A stretch of 55,661 nt of DNA from Sphingomonas sp. Ant H11 (GCF_000797515.1 NZ_JSBN01000093.1:1-55661); one strand, 5' to 3'; counted from the first letter of the stretch, positions 36,402 to 45,678 are shown. Program-made: numbers and translations. The notes: generated by a model from the letters alone, not told the origin.

Positions 36402-36439
36402 CCTCCCTTGTGTAGTATCAATATAATACACAAGGGAGG
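36402..36439. promoter_or_regulatory. 13-bp perfect inverted repeat covering the hydrolase ribosome site
   Basis: CCTCCCTTGTGTA (36402-36414) and TACACAAGGGAGG (36427-36439) are exact reverse complements around a 12-nt AT-rich spacer that contains TATAAT (36422-36427). The left arm, read on the minus strand, is the GGGAGG ribosome site of the secreted hydrolase. The element is either a dimeric repressor operator over a promoter or an RNA hairpin that hides the ribosome site. It lies between the ppc stop and the hydrolase start. Confidence 0.6.
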
Positions 36440-36452
36440 AAAGCGAGCAACC

Positions 36453-39152
36453 CTAGCCGCTGTTGCGCAGCGCGGTCGCGATCGCGTTGATCGACAGCAG
36501 GATGCCCTCGCCGATCCGCGGATCCTCGTCGCCCGCGCGGCGGCGCTTGATCAGTTCGATCTGGAGCAGGTTGAGCGGCTCGATATAGGGCAGGCGCAGG
36601 CGGATCGAGGCGTCGAGCGCGGGGTGCGCCTCCAGCAGGCGCGATTGGCCGGTGACTTGCAGCAGCCCGTCATGCGCTTGCTGCCAGCCGCTTTCGATGC
36701 GCGGGAAGATCGCATCGGCAAGCGCGCGATCCTCGACCAGCCCGGCATAGCGCGCGGCAATGCCCATGTCGGACTTCGCGATCACCTGTTCCATATTGGC
36801 GAGGCTGGCGGCGAAGAACGGCCAGCCCTGCGCCATTTCGGCGAGCAAACCCTTGTCCTCGAATGCCGACAGCGCATGGCCGACGCCGTACCAGCCCGGC
36901 AGCATCACGCGTGCCTGCGCCCAGCTGAACACCCAGGGGATGGCGCGCAGATCCTCGATCCGGTCGGATTTGGTGCGGCTGGCCGGGCGGCTGCCGATCT
37001 TGAGGCCGGAGATTTCGGCGAGCGGCGTCATCTGGCGGAAGAAGGTGCGGAAACCGCGATCGTCACCGTTGCTGCCGTACACCAGATCGCGATACGCCGC
37101 GAAGGCGGAGGCGGAGAGCGTGTCCATCGCCGCCGAGAAGCGCGCGGTGTCCGCCGCCGACAGCGCGTCTGGCTCCAGGCTGGCGAGCAAGGTGGCCGAG
37201 GCCATCGCTTCCAAATTGGTCATAGCGCTGTCGCGGGTGCCATATTTGCCCGCGATCACTTCGCCCTGTTCGGTGATGCGGATGCGGCCCTGCACCGTGC
37301 CGGGCGGTTGCGCGCGGATCGCGGCGAAGGACGATCCGCCGCCACGCCCGACCGCGCCGCCGCGGCCGTGGAACAATTGCATGCCGACGCCCGCATTGGC
37401 GAACACGCTTTTCAGCGCGGTCGAGGCCTTGGACAGGCTCCAGGTCGAGGTGAGGTAACCCCCGTCCTTGTTGCTGTCCGAATAGCCGATCATCACTTCC
37501 TGGAAGCTGCGCGCGGCGGTGATGCCGCGCACCTCGGGCAGCGCGAACCATTCGGTCATGATCGCGGGGGCGGCCTCCAGATCGCCGATCGTCTCGAACA
37601 GCGGCACCGCCATGATCGCGGCGCTCGACGGCTCGCCAGAGGCCCCGCCGGGGCGGTACAGGCCGACTTCCTTCAGCAGGATGTTGAGTTCGAGCAGATC
37701 CGAGACCGATTGCGCCATCGAGACGATGTGCTGCGCGATGCAGGCCGGGCCATAAGTGGCGTGCGCTTGTGCGGCGGCGCGCAGGATGGCGAGTTCGGAC
37801 TGCGTTTCGTCCGAATAGGCGGCGAACGGGCTGGCGAGCGGGCGGGCGTTGGACAGTTCGTGGCGCAGCAGCGAGACGCGCTGCGATTCGCCGAGGCTGA
37901 GATAATCCCCCTCGACGCCGGCGACCTTGAGCAGTTCGGCGACGACGCGTTCGTGCACCGCGCTGTTCTGGCGCAAATCGAGCGTCGCCAGATGGAAGCC
38001 GAAGGTCTCGACCGCACGCACCAGCCGCCCGAGCGCGCCGCCCGAGGACAAGGCTCCGCCCCCCTGATGGTCTTCCTGCCGCAGCGCGCGCGCGATGATC
38101 ACGAGATCGGCGCGGAAGGCCTGTGGATCGGGGTAACGTTCGCCCTTCAGCGCGCCGGGGCGCGGTGCGGGTTTGCCGGTCAGCGCGAGATGCGTCGCGG
38201 CGAGGCGCGCGTAAATGCCCGACAGCGCGCGGCGATAGGGCTCGTCGCTGCGGCTTTCGGCGGTGTCGCCGCTCGCCTCGGCCAGCGCCTGCACGCCGGC
38301 ATCGGCGGGGGCGAGATCGGTCGAGATCGACAGTTCGGCACCCAGCGCATGAACCGCGTCGAGATAATAGACCAAAACCGCTTCGCTCGCCTTGGCGAGC
38401 GCGGTGGTCAGACTGTCGGCGGTGACGAAGGGGTTGCCGTCACGGTCGCCGCCGATCCAGCTGCCCGGCCGCACGAAGCTCGGCACGCGTTCGCCAAGCG
38501 CGCGGTCCCAGCGCTGATAGAGCGCGGGGAGGGCGGGGAGGAACACCTCGCGCAAATAGCTGAGCGCGGTCTCGACTTCGTCGGTGACGTACAGCCGCTC
38601 GCGCCGCAGCACGCGCGTCTGCCACAGCAAGGCGATCTGGCGCAGGATCGCCTCTTCGACATTGTCGCCATCGGGGGTTTCGGTGGCCCCGCCATCGCGC
38701 AGCAGCATCAGCGCGGCGATGCGGTTGCGGTGGTCGATCATCGATTTGCGGCGCACTTCGGTCGGGTGCGCGGTCAGCACGGGGGCGATCAGCGCGTGAT
38801 CGAGCAGATGCATTACCTGGGCTTTGTCGATGCCCTCGCCCGCCAGCCGTTCGAGTGCTGCGGCAAGGTCGGCCCCGCGTTCGGCGGCGACGCCCTGGCG
38901 ATCCTCGGCGAGATTGGCGAGCATTGAGAACAGCATGAAGCCGCGCACGAAATCGAGCGTTTCGTCCAGACTCAGCCGGTCGAGCCCGAGATCGCCCTCG
39001 GTGCCGCCGCGATGCCGGTCGACCGAGGCAGCGCGGATATGTTCGGTGCGCTCGTACAGCGTCTCGCCGCCATAAGCGCGGATGACATCGCCGAGCAATT
39101 TGCCCAGGAAACGGATGTCGGGATTGTTTGCGATGCCGGGGAGGGTTGCCAT
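36453..39152 (-). CDS. ppc: Phosphoenolpyruvate carboxylase
   Basis: 899 aa from ATG 39152 (ATG 39167 also possible). The frame extends further upstream but would overlap the HNH gene. It converts phosphoenolpyruvate and bicarbonate to oxaloacetate, the anaplerotic step. Signature residues are all visible: catalytic His in VLTAHPTEVRRKS, GSWIGGDRDGNPFV, GYSDSNKDGGYL, the FHGRGGAVGRGGG loop, QPPGTVQGRIRITEQGE with Arg and Lys contacts, and a C-terminal ALRNSG (usual NTG). Length is typical of the bacterial enzyme and the frame is intact. It follows the HNH gene by about 55-70 bases on the same strand. Confidence 0.96.
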   Translation of the reverse strand: MATLPGIANNPDIRFLGKLLGDVIRAYGGETLYERTEHIRAASVDRHRGGTEGDLGLDRLSLDETLDFVRGFMLFSMLANLAEDRQGVAAERGADLAAALERLAGEGIDKAQVMHLLDHALIAPVLTAHPTEVRRKSMIDHRNRIAALMLLRDGGATETPDGDNVEEAILRQIALLWQTRVLRRERLYVTDEVETALSYLREVFLPALPALYQRWDRALGERVPSFVRPGSWIGGDRDGNPFVTADSLTTALAKASEAVLVYYLDAVHALGAELSISTDLAPADAGVQALAEASGDTAESRSDEPYRRALSGIYARLAATHLALTGKPAPRPGALKGERYPDPQAFRADLVIIARALRQEDHQGGGALSSGGALGRLVRAVETFGFHLATLDLRQNSAVHERVVAELLKVAGVEGDYLSLGESQRVSLLRHELSNARPLASPFAAYSDETQSELAILRAAAQAHATYGPACIAQHIVSMAQSVSDLLELNILLKEVGLYRPGGASGEPSSAAIMAVPLFETIGDLEAAPAIMTEWFALPEVRGITAARSFQEVMIGYSDSNKDGGYLTSTWSLSKASTALKSVFANAGVGMQLFHGRGGAVGRGGGSSFAAIRAQPPGTVQGRIRITEQGEVIAGKYGTRDSAMTNLEAMASATLLASLEPDALSAADTARFSAAMDTLSASAFAAYRDLVYGSNGDDRGFRTFFRQMTPLAEISGLKIGSRPASRTKSDRIEDLRAIPWVFSWAQARVMLPGWYGVGHALSAFEDKGLLAEMAQGWPFFAASLANMEQVIAKSDMGIAARYAGLVEDRALADAIFPRIESGWQQAHDGLLQVTGQSRLLEAHPALDASIRLRLPYIEPLNLLQIELIKRRRAGDEDPRIGEGILLSINAIATALRNSG

Positions 39153-39220
39153 GGGTCCATGCTGCATTGCGGCAGCGCGGGGGTCAACGTTTCGGTTGCA
39201 AAAACCGTAGCGTCCGCAGC

Positions 39221-39787
39221 CTATGCTTCCAGCTCGACATCCCAATACAGCCAGTCATGCCAGGTATCGTGCAGGAAGTTGGGCGGGTAACGGCGGCCAT
39301 GTTCCTGCAATTGCCAGCTGGTCGGGCGGATCGCGTCGATGTGCAGCGGCATGCCCGCCTGCTTGGGCGTGCGACCGCCTTTCTTGAGGTTGCATGGCGA
39401 GCAAGCGGTGGCGACGTTCTCCCAGGTGGTACGCCCGCCCTGCGCGCGCGGCACGATATGGTCGAAGGTCAGATCGTGACCGGCCCCGCAATATTGGCAC
39501 ATGAACTTGTCGCGCAAGAAGAGGTTGAAGCGCGTGAAGGCGGGAAAGGCCGAGGGTCGCACATAGGATTTCAGCGCGATCACCGAGGGCAGCTTGATCC
39601 GCTGCGTCGGGCTGCGCACTTCGCGTTCATATTCGGCGACGATGTCGACGCGGTCGAGGAACACCGCCTTGATCGCGGTCTGCCACGGCCATAGCGAAAG
39701 CGGATAATAGCTCAGCGGGGTATAGTCCGCATTGAGCACGAGTGCGGGACAGCCATCCGGATGGCGGATCAGATCGGGATGGTACAT
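39221..39787 (-). CDS. HNH endonuclease domain protein
   Basis: 188 aa from ATG 39787 with AAGGGGG upstream. The C-terminal half holds a zinc-ribbon HNH nuclease core: CQYCG, then LTFDHIVPRAQGG, then WENVATACSPCNLKKGGRTP. The N-terminal part (VLNADYTPLSYYPLSLWPWQ, AIKAVFLDRVDIV) is the conserved leader found in chromosomal HNH proteins of alphaproteobacteria. Those proteins are not tied to mobile elements and their cellular role is not established; DNA repair or nicking is a guess. It lies directly upstream of ppc. Confidence 0.9.
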   Translation of the reverse strand: MYHPDLIRHPDGCPALVLNADYTPLSYYPLSLWPWQTAIKAVFLDRVDIVAEYEREVRSPTQRIKLPSVIALKSYVRPSAFPAFTRFNLFLRDKFMCQYCGAGHDLTFDHIVPRAQGGRTTWENVATACSPCNLKKGGRTPKQAGMPLHIDAIRPTSWQLQEHGRRYPPNFLHDTWHDWLYWDVELEA

Positions 39788-39901
39788 ACGGACCCCCTTT
39801 TACCACTGAGTGGCGCTTCCTGCCGGGCTTCAAGCCCATTAGGATGACGCTGTGATGACACCGCACCCTGTCGTTAACGATTTCAGCACAGCGCGCGACT
39901 C

Positions 39902-40793
39902 GTGGTCAAGAGCGGTGTTGGGGTGATCGTGCGCGACGTCGTTACGCGCTTTGCGCCGAGTCCGACAGGGCGGCTGCATCTGGGGCACGCCTATTCGGCG
40001 GTGCTGGCGTACGATCTGGCGCGCGCGGGCGGCGGGCGCTTCCTCCTGCGGATCGAGGATATCGATGGCACGCGCAGCCGCGCCGATCATGTCGCTGCGA
40101 TCCTGGCCGACCTTCAGTGGCTGGGGCTGGATTGGGACGGGGCGGTGCTGTTCCAGTCGACGCGCGGCGATGCCTATGCCGCGGCGCTGGCGCGCTTGCG
40201 GGACATGGGGCTGCTCTATCCCTGTTTCTGCACGCGCGCCGAAATCGCCGCGAGCCAGTCGGCCCCGCATGGTCCCGAAGCGGTCTATCCGGGAACGTGC
40301 CGGGGGTTGAGCGCGGCGGAACGCGCGACGCGGATCTCAGGCGGGGTGCCGCATGCCTGGCGGCTGGATATGCGCGCGCGGTGGCGCTGGCGGCAGGCGA
40401 GTGCCTGTGGTGGCGCGATGCGGATGCCGGGCGAGTGCGCGCCGATCCGCTGGCGCAAGGTGATGTCGTGCTGGCGCGCAAGGATGCGCTGGCCAGCTAT
40501 CATCTCGCGGTGACGGTCGACGATGCGGCGCAAGGCGTAACCCATGTCATGCGCGGGGCCGATCTGTTCGCGGCGACGACGTGCATCGGTTGCTACAGGC
40601 GCTGCTGGGGCTGCCGACGCCACTCTATCACCATCATGCGCTGCTGGTCGGCCCCGACGGGCAGCGGCTGGCCAAGCGCAACGACGCGCCGACGCTCGAA
40701 AGCGTGCGGTTGCGCGGCGAAGATGGGCGGGCGCTGGCGGCGCGGTTGCGGGCCGGGGGAGCGGGCATTGGCATTGCCGGGCAAAGCGCCTAG
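39902..40793 (+). CDS. gluQ: Glutamyl-Q tRNA(Asp) synthetase (two frameshifts)
   Basis: About 290-297 aa over three frames. It is a truncated glutamyl-tRNA synthetase lacking the anticodon domain, and attaches glutamate to queuosine 34 of tRNA-Asp. The start is uncertain: GTG 39902, 39923 or 39929. Seen: TRFAPSPTGRLHLGHAYSA with the HIGH-like HLGH, RIEDIDGTR, zinc ligands in PCFCTRAEI and YPGTCRG, HVMRGADLFAAT and LAKRND in place of KMSKS. One base is missing near 40373 in ATGCGCGCGCGG, restoring MRRAVALAAGECLWWRDA. A second is missing near 40577, restoring VHRLLQALLGLPTPLYHHH. No dksA is beside it. Confidence 0.86.
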
Positions 40794-40802
40794 GTTAGGG
40801 GC

Positions 40803-41045
40803 ATGAGCACTTTCCTGACAATCCTGCTGGTCGCCGCGATGATCGCGGTGGTCGTCGTGCTGGTTCGCGGACTGGTCATTTTCCTGCTCGGCGCGAGCCA
40901 GGATTTGCGCGACGGGGCGAACCCGGGCGAGGCGCGGATCGCATCGTCGGTGCGGTCCAACCAGATGATGCAATATCGCGTGATGTTGCAGGCGGTCGCG
41001 ATTTTCCTGGTTGTGTTGTTGATGTGGCTCGCGGGCAAGGGCTGA
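40803..41045 (+). CDS. HIG1-like twin transmembrane protein
   Basis: 80 aa with two hydrophobic helices: TILLVAAMIAVVVVLVRGLV and MLQAVAIFLVVLLMWLAG. The loop contains SNQMMQYRVMLQ, matching the HIG_1_N pattern (N-x-M-M-x-x-R-V). Related mitochondrial proteins (Rcf1, HIGD1) bind respiratory supercomplexes, and alphaproteobacterial members are assumed to lie in the inner membrane near cytochrome oxidase. It starts nine bases after gluQ and precedes the cobalamin adenosyltransferase by 38 bases, a grouping common in this bacterial group. Confidence 0.8.
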   Translation: MSTFLTILLVAAMIAVVVVLVRGLVIFLLGASQDLRDGANPGEARIASSVRSNQMMQYRVMLQAVAIFLVVLLMWLAGKG

Positions 41046-41083
41046 GCTTCGCTTTGGGCGCAGCCCGGCGGTTGGGATAAAAT

Positions 41084-41683
41084 ATGGTCAAGCTCAACCG
41101 CATCTACACGCGTACCGGCGATGACGGCACGACCGGGTTGGTCGACGGATCGCGCATTGCCAAGGACGCCGCGCGGCTGGCGGCGATGGGCGATGTCGAC
41201 GAAGCCAATAGCGCGATTGGCGCGGCGATCGCCGCGCTGGCGCAAGAGGGGTTGCCCGCCGCCGAATTGTCGGCATGGCTCGAGCGTATCCAGAACGATT
41301 TGTTCGATCTTGGTGCCGATCTCGCGACACCGAAAGCCGAGAGCGACGGCGACGACTTCGCACCGTCTGAAAGGACGCTGCGGGTGGTGACGGCGCAAGT
41401 CGAACGGCTTGAGGCGGAGATCGACCGGATGAACGCTGGTCTGGCACCCTTGACCAGTTTCATCCTGCCGGGCGGAACAGCCGGGGCAGCGGCACTCCAC
41501 ATCGCCCGCGCGACGGTGCGTCGCGCCGAGCGTACTGCGGTCGCGGCGACGCGGACGGAGGCTTTCAATCCGCTCGCGCTCGCCTATCTCAACCGTCTGT
41601 CGGATTATCTGTTCGTCGCCGCGCGCATAGTGAACCAAATGGCGGGTGGCGACGTTTTGTGGCGACCGGGAGCGACGCGCTAG
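41084..41683 (+). CDS. PduO-type cob(I)alamin adenosyltransferase
   Basis: 199 aa from ATG 41084. It transfers the adenosyl group of ATP to cob(I)alamin. N-terminal ATP-binding motif RIYTRTGDDGTTGL, DVDEANSAIG helix, LPGGTAGAAALHIARATVRR with the conserved Arg-rich RRAER helix, and NRLSDYLFVAARIVN. No other cobalamin synthesis gene is in the window, so it may serve coenzyme B12 salvage for a mutase or ribonucleotide reductase elsewhere. The frame is intact. The egtB start follows 30 bases downstream. Confidence 0.93.
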   Translation: MVKLNRIYTRTGDDGTTGLVDGSRIAKDAARLAAMGDVDEANSAIGAAIAALAQEGLPAAELSAWLERIQNDLFDLGADLATPKAESDGDDFAPSERTLRVVTAQVERLEAEIDRMNAGLAPLTSFILPGGTAGAAALHIARATVRRAERTAVAATRTEAFNPLALAYLNRLSDYLFVAARIVNQMAGGDVLWRPGATR

Positions 41684-41712
41684 CACGGCTGGCGTTTCTG
41701 AGGGAAGGGGAC

Positions 41713-42978
41713 ATGACGATGCAAAGGCGACCAGTCCCCAAACGCCCGGCAAGCCCGCTGGTGGAGCGTTTTCGAGCCGTCCGCGCGCTGTCGGTCGCGT
41801 TGGTCGCACCGCTGTCGGATGCCGACGCCACCGTGCAGTCGATGGAAGACGCCTCGCCCGCGAAATGGCATCTGGCGCATACGAGCTGGTTTTTCGAAAC
41901 GTTCGTGTTGCGCGATTTCGTCGGTGGGTATGCGCTTTATGACGCGCGCTTTCCGTTCCTGTTCAACAGCTATTACGAGGCCGAGGGCAAGCGCCACGCG
42001 CGCGCGCGGCGCGGCATGGTGACGCGGCCATCGCTTGAGGAGATCCTGGCCTATCGCGCGCATGTCGATGCGGCGCTGGCAGCGGCGCTGCCCGATCTTC
42101 CCAAGGCGGCACAAGACCTGGTGGCACTGGGCTGCCAGCATGAACAGCAGCACCAGGAATTGCTCGTCACCGATATTGTCCATCTGATGGCGCAGAACCC
42201 GGTCGAACCCGCCATATGGGCACCCCCACGCAAGGTGCCTGTGGCGATGCCGGGGCCGGTCGGCTGGATCGAGGGCGCACGCGGGATTGTCGAAATCGGG
42301 TACGACGGCGAAGGGTTCGCCTTCGATGCCGAGGGGCCGCGCCATGCGGTGTTGCTCGGCGCTCATGCGCTGGCCGATCGCACCGTCACCAATGGCGAAT
42401 GGGCCGCGTTCGTCGCCGATGGCGGCTATGCCGAACCGCGCCATTGGCTGTCCGATGGCTGGGCATGGGTGCAGCGCGAACGCATTGCCGCGCCGCTCTA
42501 TTGGGAGCGGGCCGATGGCGGCTGGACGCGCTTCGGGCTTGACGGGCGACGTGCGATCGATCCCGCCGCTCCGGTAACGCATGTCAGCTTCTACGAAGCC
42601 GACGCTTATGCCAGCTGGGCGGGCGCGCGCTTGCCGACCGAGGCCGAATGGGAAGCCGCGGCTGCGTCGCATGATCCCGCGGGTGGCAACCAGATGGACA
42701 TGGCCGGCCCGGTCGAGCCGCGCCCGGCGACGGGTGGGCCTGCTTTCTTCGGGGATGTGTGGGAATGGACCGGCAGCGCGTTCCGGCCCTATCCCGGCTT
42801 TCGCGCGGTCGAAGGCGCGGTTGGCGAATATAACGGCAAGTTCATGAGCGGGCAGTGTGTGCTGCGCGGGGGATCGTGCGCGACACCGCGCGGCCATATG
42901 CGGGCAAGCTACCGCAATTTCTTTTATCCGCACCAGCGCTGGCAATTCACCGGCGTTCGGCTGGCGAAGGATCTTTGA
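41713..42978 (+). CDS. egtB: Ergothioneine biosynthesis sulfoxide synthase EgtB
   Basis: 421 aa from ATG 41713 (GAAGGGG upstream). Non-haem iron enzyme joining the hercynine imidazole to the sulfur of a thiol (gamma-Glu-Cys or Cys) with O2. The N-terminal DinB-like domain has ASPAKWHLAHTSWFFE and the iron triad His143, His147, Glu149 in CQHEQQHQELL. The C-terminal formylglycine-generating-enzyme-like domain has VTNGEWAAFVADGGY, ARLPTEAEWEAAA, FFGDVWEWTGS and LRGGSCATPRGHMR. Followed by egtD after one base, an obvious operon. egtA, egtC and egtE are not here, so the thiol donor cannot be decided. Confidence 0.94.
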   Translation: MTMQRRPVPKRPASPLVERFRAVRALSVALVAPLSDADATVQSMEDASPAKWHLAHTSWFFETFVLRDFVGGYALYDARFPFLFNSYYEAEGKRHARARRGMVTRPSLEEILAYRAHVDAALAAALPDLPKAAQDLVALGCQHEQQHQELLVTDIVHLMAQNPVEPAIWAPPRKVPVAMPGPVGWIEGARGIVEIGYDGEGFAFDAEGPRHAVLLGAHALADRTVTNGEWAAFVADGGYAEPRHWLSDGWAWVQRERIAAPLYWERADGGWTRFGLDGRRAIDPAAPVTHVSFYEADAYASWAGARLPTEAEWEAAAASHDPAGGNQMDMAGPVEPRPATGGPAFFGDVWEWTGSAFRPYPGFRAVEGAVGEYNGKFMSGQCVLRGGSCATPRGHMRASYRNFFYPHQRWQFTGVRLAKDL

Positions 42979-42979
42979 G

Positions 42980-43957
42980 ATGTTGAAGCCCGAAATCGAG
43001 GATGGCCAGGTCACGCTCGCCGATCCGGCGTTTCGCCACGACGTGCTGCGCGGCTTTGCCAGCCGCCCGCGCGCGATTCCGGCGCGCTGGTTCTATGACC
43101 GGCGCGGATCGGAATTGTTCGAAGCGATCACCGATCTGCCCGAATATTATCCGACGCGCACCGAAACCGCGATTCTGCGGGCCTGCTGCGCCGAGGTTGC
43201 GCGGATCGCGGGCGCTGGGCGCGCTGTCGTCGAGTTCGGATCGGGTTCCTCGACCAAAACGCCGATCCTGCTGCGTGCGGTCGAGCCGTCCGCTTATGTG
43301 CCGATCGATATTTCAGGCGATTTCCTGCGCGAATCCTCGGCCGGGCTCGCCTCCGCCTTTCCCGGCTTGCCGGTGTTGCCGGTGGAAGCCGACTTCCTCC
43401 ATCCGATCGCGCTGCCCGCACAAGTTACGGAGACGCCCAAGCTCGGCTTCTTCCCGGGCTCCACCATCGGCAACATGATCCCGCATTCCAGTGTCGATTT
43501 GCTGCGCGCGATGAAGGCGTCGCTGGGCGAGGGCGCGATGCTGGTGATCGGGATGGACCGGATCAAGGATGCGGCCGTGCTGGAGGCGGCCTATGACGAT
43601 GCGCAGGGCGTGACGGCGGCGTTCAACCTCAATTTGCTCGAACGCATCAACCGCGAACTGGATGGGACGATCCCGCTCGACGCTTTTCGCCACCGCGCGA
43701 TCTGGAACGACGATCGCGCGCGGATCGAGATGCATCTGGAAGCGATCCGCGACGTCGCCTTCACGATCGAGCGGCGTCCGTTCGACATGGCGGCGGGCGA
43801 GACGATCCACACCGAGAACAGCCACAAATACGGCCCGCGCGATGCCCGCATCCTGCTGCGGGCGGGCGGATGGACGCCGGTTGCGGAGTGGACCGATCCG
43901 GACGGGCTGTTCGCGGTGATCCTGGCGGAGGCGCAGCCCGCGCGGCACGCACCGTGA
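42980..43957 (+). CDS. egtD: L-histidine N(alpha)-methyltransferase EgtD
   Basis: 325 aa from ATG 42980. It trimethylates histidine to hercynine using three SAM. Pattern: IPARWFYDRRGSELFEAI, LPEYYPTRTE, SAM-binding VVEFGSGSSTKTPILL, LGFFPGSTIGNMIP, HRAIWNDDRARIEMHL and HTENSHKYGP. Coupled to egtB, so the cell can make at least the hercynyl-thiol sulfoxide precursor of ergothioneine, a redox protectant. Frame intact and length normal. Confidence 0.95.
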   Translation: MLKPEIEDGQVTLADPAFRHDVLRGFASRPRAIPARWFYDRRGSELFEAITDLPEYYPTRTETAILRACCAEVARIAGAGRAVVEFGSGSSTKTPILLRAVEPSAYVPIDISGDFLRESSAGLASAFPGLPVLPVEADFLHPIALPAQVTETPKLGFFPGSTIGNMIPHSSVDLLRAMKASLGEGAMLVIGMDRIKDAAVLEAAYDDAQGVTAAFNLNLLERINRELDGTIPLDAFRHRAIWNDDRARIEMHLEAIRDVAFTIERRPFDMAAGETIHTENSHKYGPRDARILLRAGGWTPVAEWTDPDGLFAVILAEAQPARHAP

Positions 43958-43977
43958 TAGTGGCAGGCACCAAACCT

Positions 43978-44640
43978 CTAGTTCTTGCGGGTAAGATCTG
44001 ACGAGTCGACGCGGAACAATTCGGGTGTCTGGTCAACTTCAGGGGGCTTGTGTGCTACCCGAACCGGAATGGCCTCCTCGGTGAAGCCAATGATCGTACG
44101 ATCCGTGTCGAGCAATGCGTCGCTGCCGCTGGTCAGCATTCCGCCCAGAGGTCCGGCCACTGCGACTGCGGTGCTCATCCTCTTCAAGTTGGTCGCACCA
44201 TTTTGTTCGAGATGCCCCGAGATAGCGTAGCTGTGTCCGTTCAGGTCGAGAGAAACCATATCTAGCTTGATGAGCCCAGCCTTGCCGAACATGCCTTTGC
44301 CGCTGACAGCGGTGACACGGGCAAAGGCCGGTGTTCCGCGTGGTATAGCAACTGCTCCGTCGAGATTGACGTCGTAGGAGATTTTTAGCGTCACTTTCTG
44401 ACCGACTGCCAAGGTGGAAGAGTTTAACGAAGTCGTTGTTTGAAGCAGCAACTCCGTCTTGGCCGGCAAAATGGCGTCGATAAATTGCTCGACGGGAAGT
44501 GGCTTGTTTTCCGGAGCAACGGGCGTGGCTGGTACCCCAATATTTACCTGTGCTGCGCAGGGAGCCGCAAAAGACACGATGTCTATGGAACATGCCGCAA
44601 TCAAAATTCGGTAACAGTTAAACCTTGTTCGTGATTTCAT
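43978..44640 (-). CDS. Exported hypothetical protein with TrbI/VirB10-like beta domain, atypical base composition
   Basis: 220 aa from ATG 44640; a longer start at 44661 is possible. Signal-like N-terminus ending in FAAPCAAQ. The body (LPAKTELLLQTTTSLNSSTL, VGQKVTLKISYDVNLDGAVA, IPRGTPAFARVTAVSGKGMF, then LDMVSLDLNGHSYAISG) resembles the beta-rich segment of VirB10/TrbI-type proteins and stand-alone relatives seen in sphingomonads; I cannot assign a family firmly. The gene and its flanks are visibly less GC-rich and use more AT-ending codons than neighbours, which suggests acquisition from elsewhere. It has no conjugation genes around it. Confidence 0.6.
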   Translation of the reverse strand: MKSRTRFNCYRILIAACSIDIVSFAAPCAAQVNIGVPATPVAPENKPLPVEQFIDAILPAKTELLLQTTTSLNSSTLAVGQKVTLKISYDVNLDGAVAIPRGTPAFARVTAVSGKGMFGKAGLIKLDMVSLDLNGHSYAISGHLEQNGATNLKRMSTAVAVAGPLGGMLTSGSDALLDTDRTIIGFTEEAIPVRVAHKPPEVDQTPELFRVDSSDLTRKN

Positions 44641-44808
44641 GTTCTGCCCCCGCGCCGTCAATCCCCAGCTTAATTACTTTGCCCCAAGGCAACAAGGTCC
44701 AGAAGCCGTGGCGGGGGTGTTGGGGGATGCATCACGAGAATGTTTGTGCGTCGGAGGATGACAAATCAAAAAGGGGGATGCAAGGAGCAGAGAGGATTGG
44801 AGAGCGGC

Positions 44809-45678
44809 ATGCAGACGGTAGGCGTAATCGGCGCGGGCCAGATGGGCGCGGGCATCGCGCAGGTTTCGGCGCAAGCGGGGTTTCATGTGCTGCTCAGCGA
44901 CGTGTCGCTGGAACGCGCTGCAGCGGGCAAAGCGGGCATCGCCAAGGCGCTCGACCGGCTGGTGACCAAGGAAAAGATCACGCCGCAAGCCCGCGATGCA
45001 GCCCTCGCGCTGATCGAACCGGTGGCGAGCGTCGCCGAGATGGGCCCGGCCTTCCTCGTCATCGAAGCGGCGACCGAGCGCGAGGAAATCAAGCGCGCGA
45101 TCTTCGCGGAGGTCGGCAAGGTGCTGTCCGACACCGCGATCCTCGCGTCCAACACTTCCTCGATCCCGATCACGCGGCTGGCGCAGGCCGCCCCCGATGC
45201 GGGCCGTTTCGTCGGCGTGCATTTCTTCAACCCCGTGCCGGTGATGGGCTTGATCGAGCTGATCCGCGGCCTCGCCACCTCGGACGCGACGGTGCAGGCG
45301 GTCGAGGCGTTTGGGCAGAAGCTCGGCAAGGCGATCGTCCACGCCAATGATGCGCCGGGCTTCATCGTAAACCGCATCCTAATGCCGATGCTCAACGAAG
45401 CCTGCTTCGCGCTGGGCGAGGGCGTGGCGACGATCCGCGACATCGATCTGGCGTGCCAGCTCGGGCTCAACCACCCGATGGGGCCGCTGACGCTTGCCGA
45501 CTTTATCGGGCTCGACACGTGCCTGGAAATCACCCGCGTGCTGTTCGAAGGGACGGGCGACCCTAAATTCCGCCCGGCCCCGCTGCTGGTGAAATATGTC
45601 GAGGCGGGCTGGTTCGGCCGCAAGACCAAGCGCGGCTTTTACGATTATACCGGCGCGGAGCCGGTGCCGACACGGTAA
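44809..45678 (+). CDS. 3-hydroxyacyl-CoA (3-hydroxybutyryl-CoA) dehydrogenase
   Basis: 289 aa from ATG 44809; an upstream frame to 44740 gives a charged, non-family leader. NAD motif VGVIGAGQMGAGIAQVSA, VIEAATEREEIK, SNTSSIPITRLA, catalytic His in GVHFFNPVPVMGLIELIRG, the C-terminal dimer domain NDAPGFIVNRILMPMLNEA, GLNHPMGPLTLADFIGLD, and the end GRKTKRGFYDY. It oxidises L-3-hydroxyacyl-CoA to 3-ketoacyl-CoA, or the reverse, in butanoate or fatty-acid metabolism. Its single-domain form is of the HbdA/PaaH kind. It stands alone between unrelated genes. Confidence 0.94.
   Translation: MQTVGVIGAGQMGAGIAQVSAQAGFHVLLSDVSLERAAAGKAGIAKALDRLVTKEKITPQARDAALALIEPVASVAEMGPAFLVIEAATEREEIKRAIFAEVGKVLSDTAILASNTSSIPITRLAQAAPDAGRFVGVHFFNPVPVMGLIELIRGLATSDATVQAVEAFGQKLGKAIVHANDAPGFIVNRILMPMLNEACFALGEGVATIRDIDLACQLGLNHPMGPLTLADFIGLDTCLEITRVLFEGTGDPKFRPAPLLVKYVEAGWFGRKTKRGFYDYTGAEPVPTR

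Noticed and set aside
36204..38927. 907-codon plus-strand open frame opposite ppc
   Set aside because: ppc on the minus strand has every catalytic motif; this is an antisense shadow.
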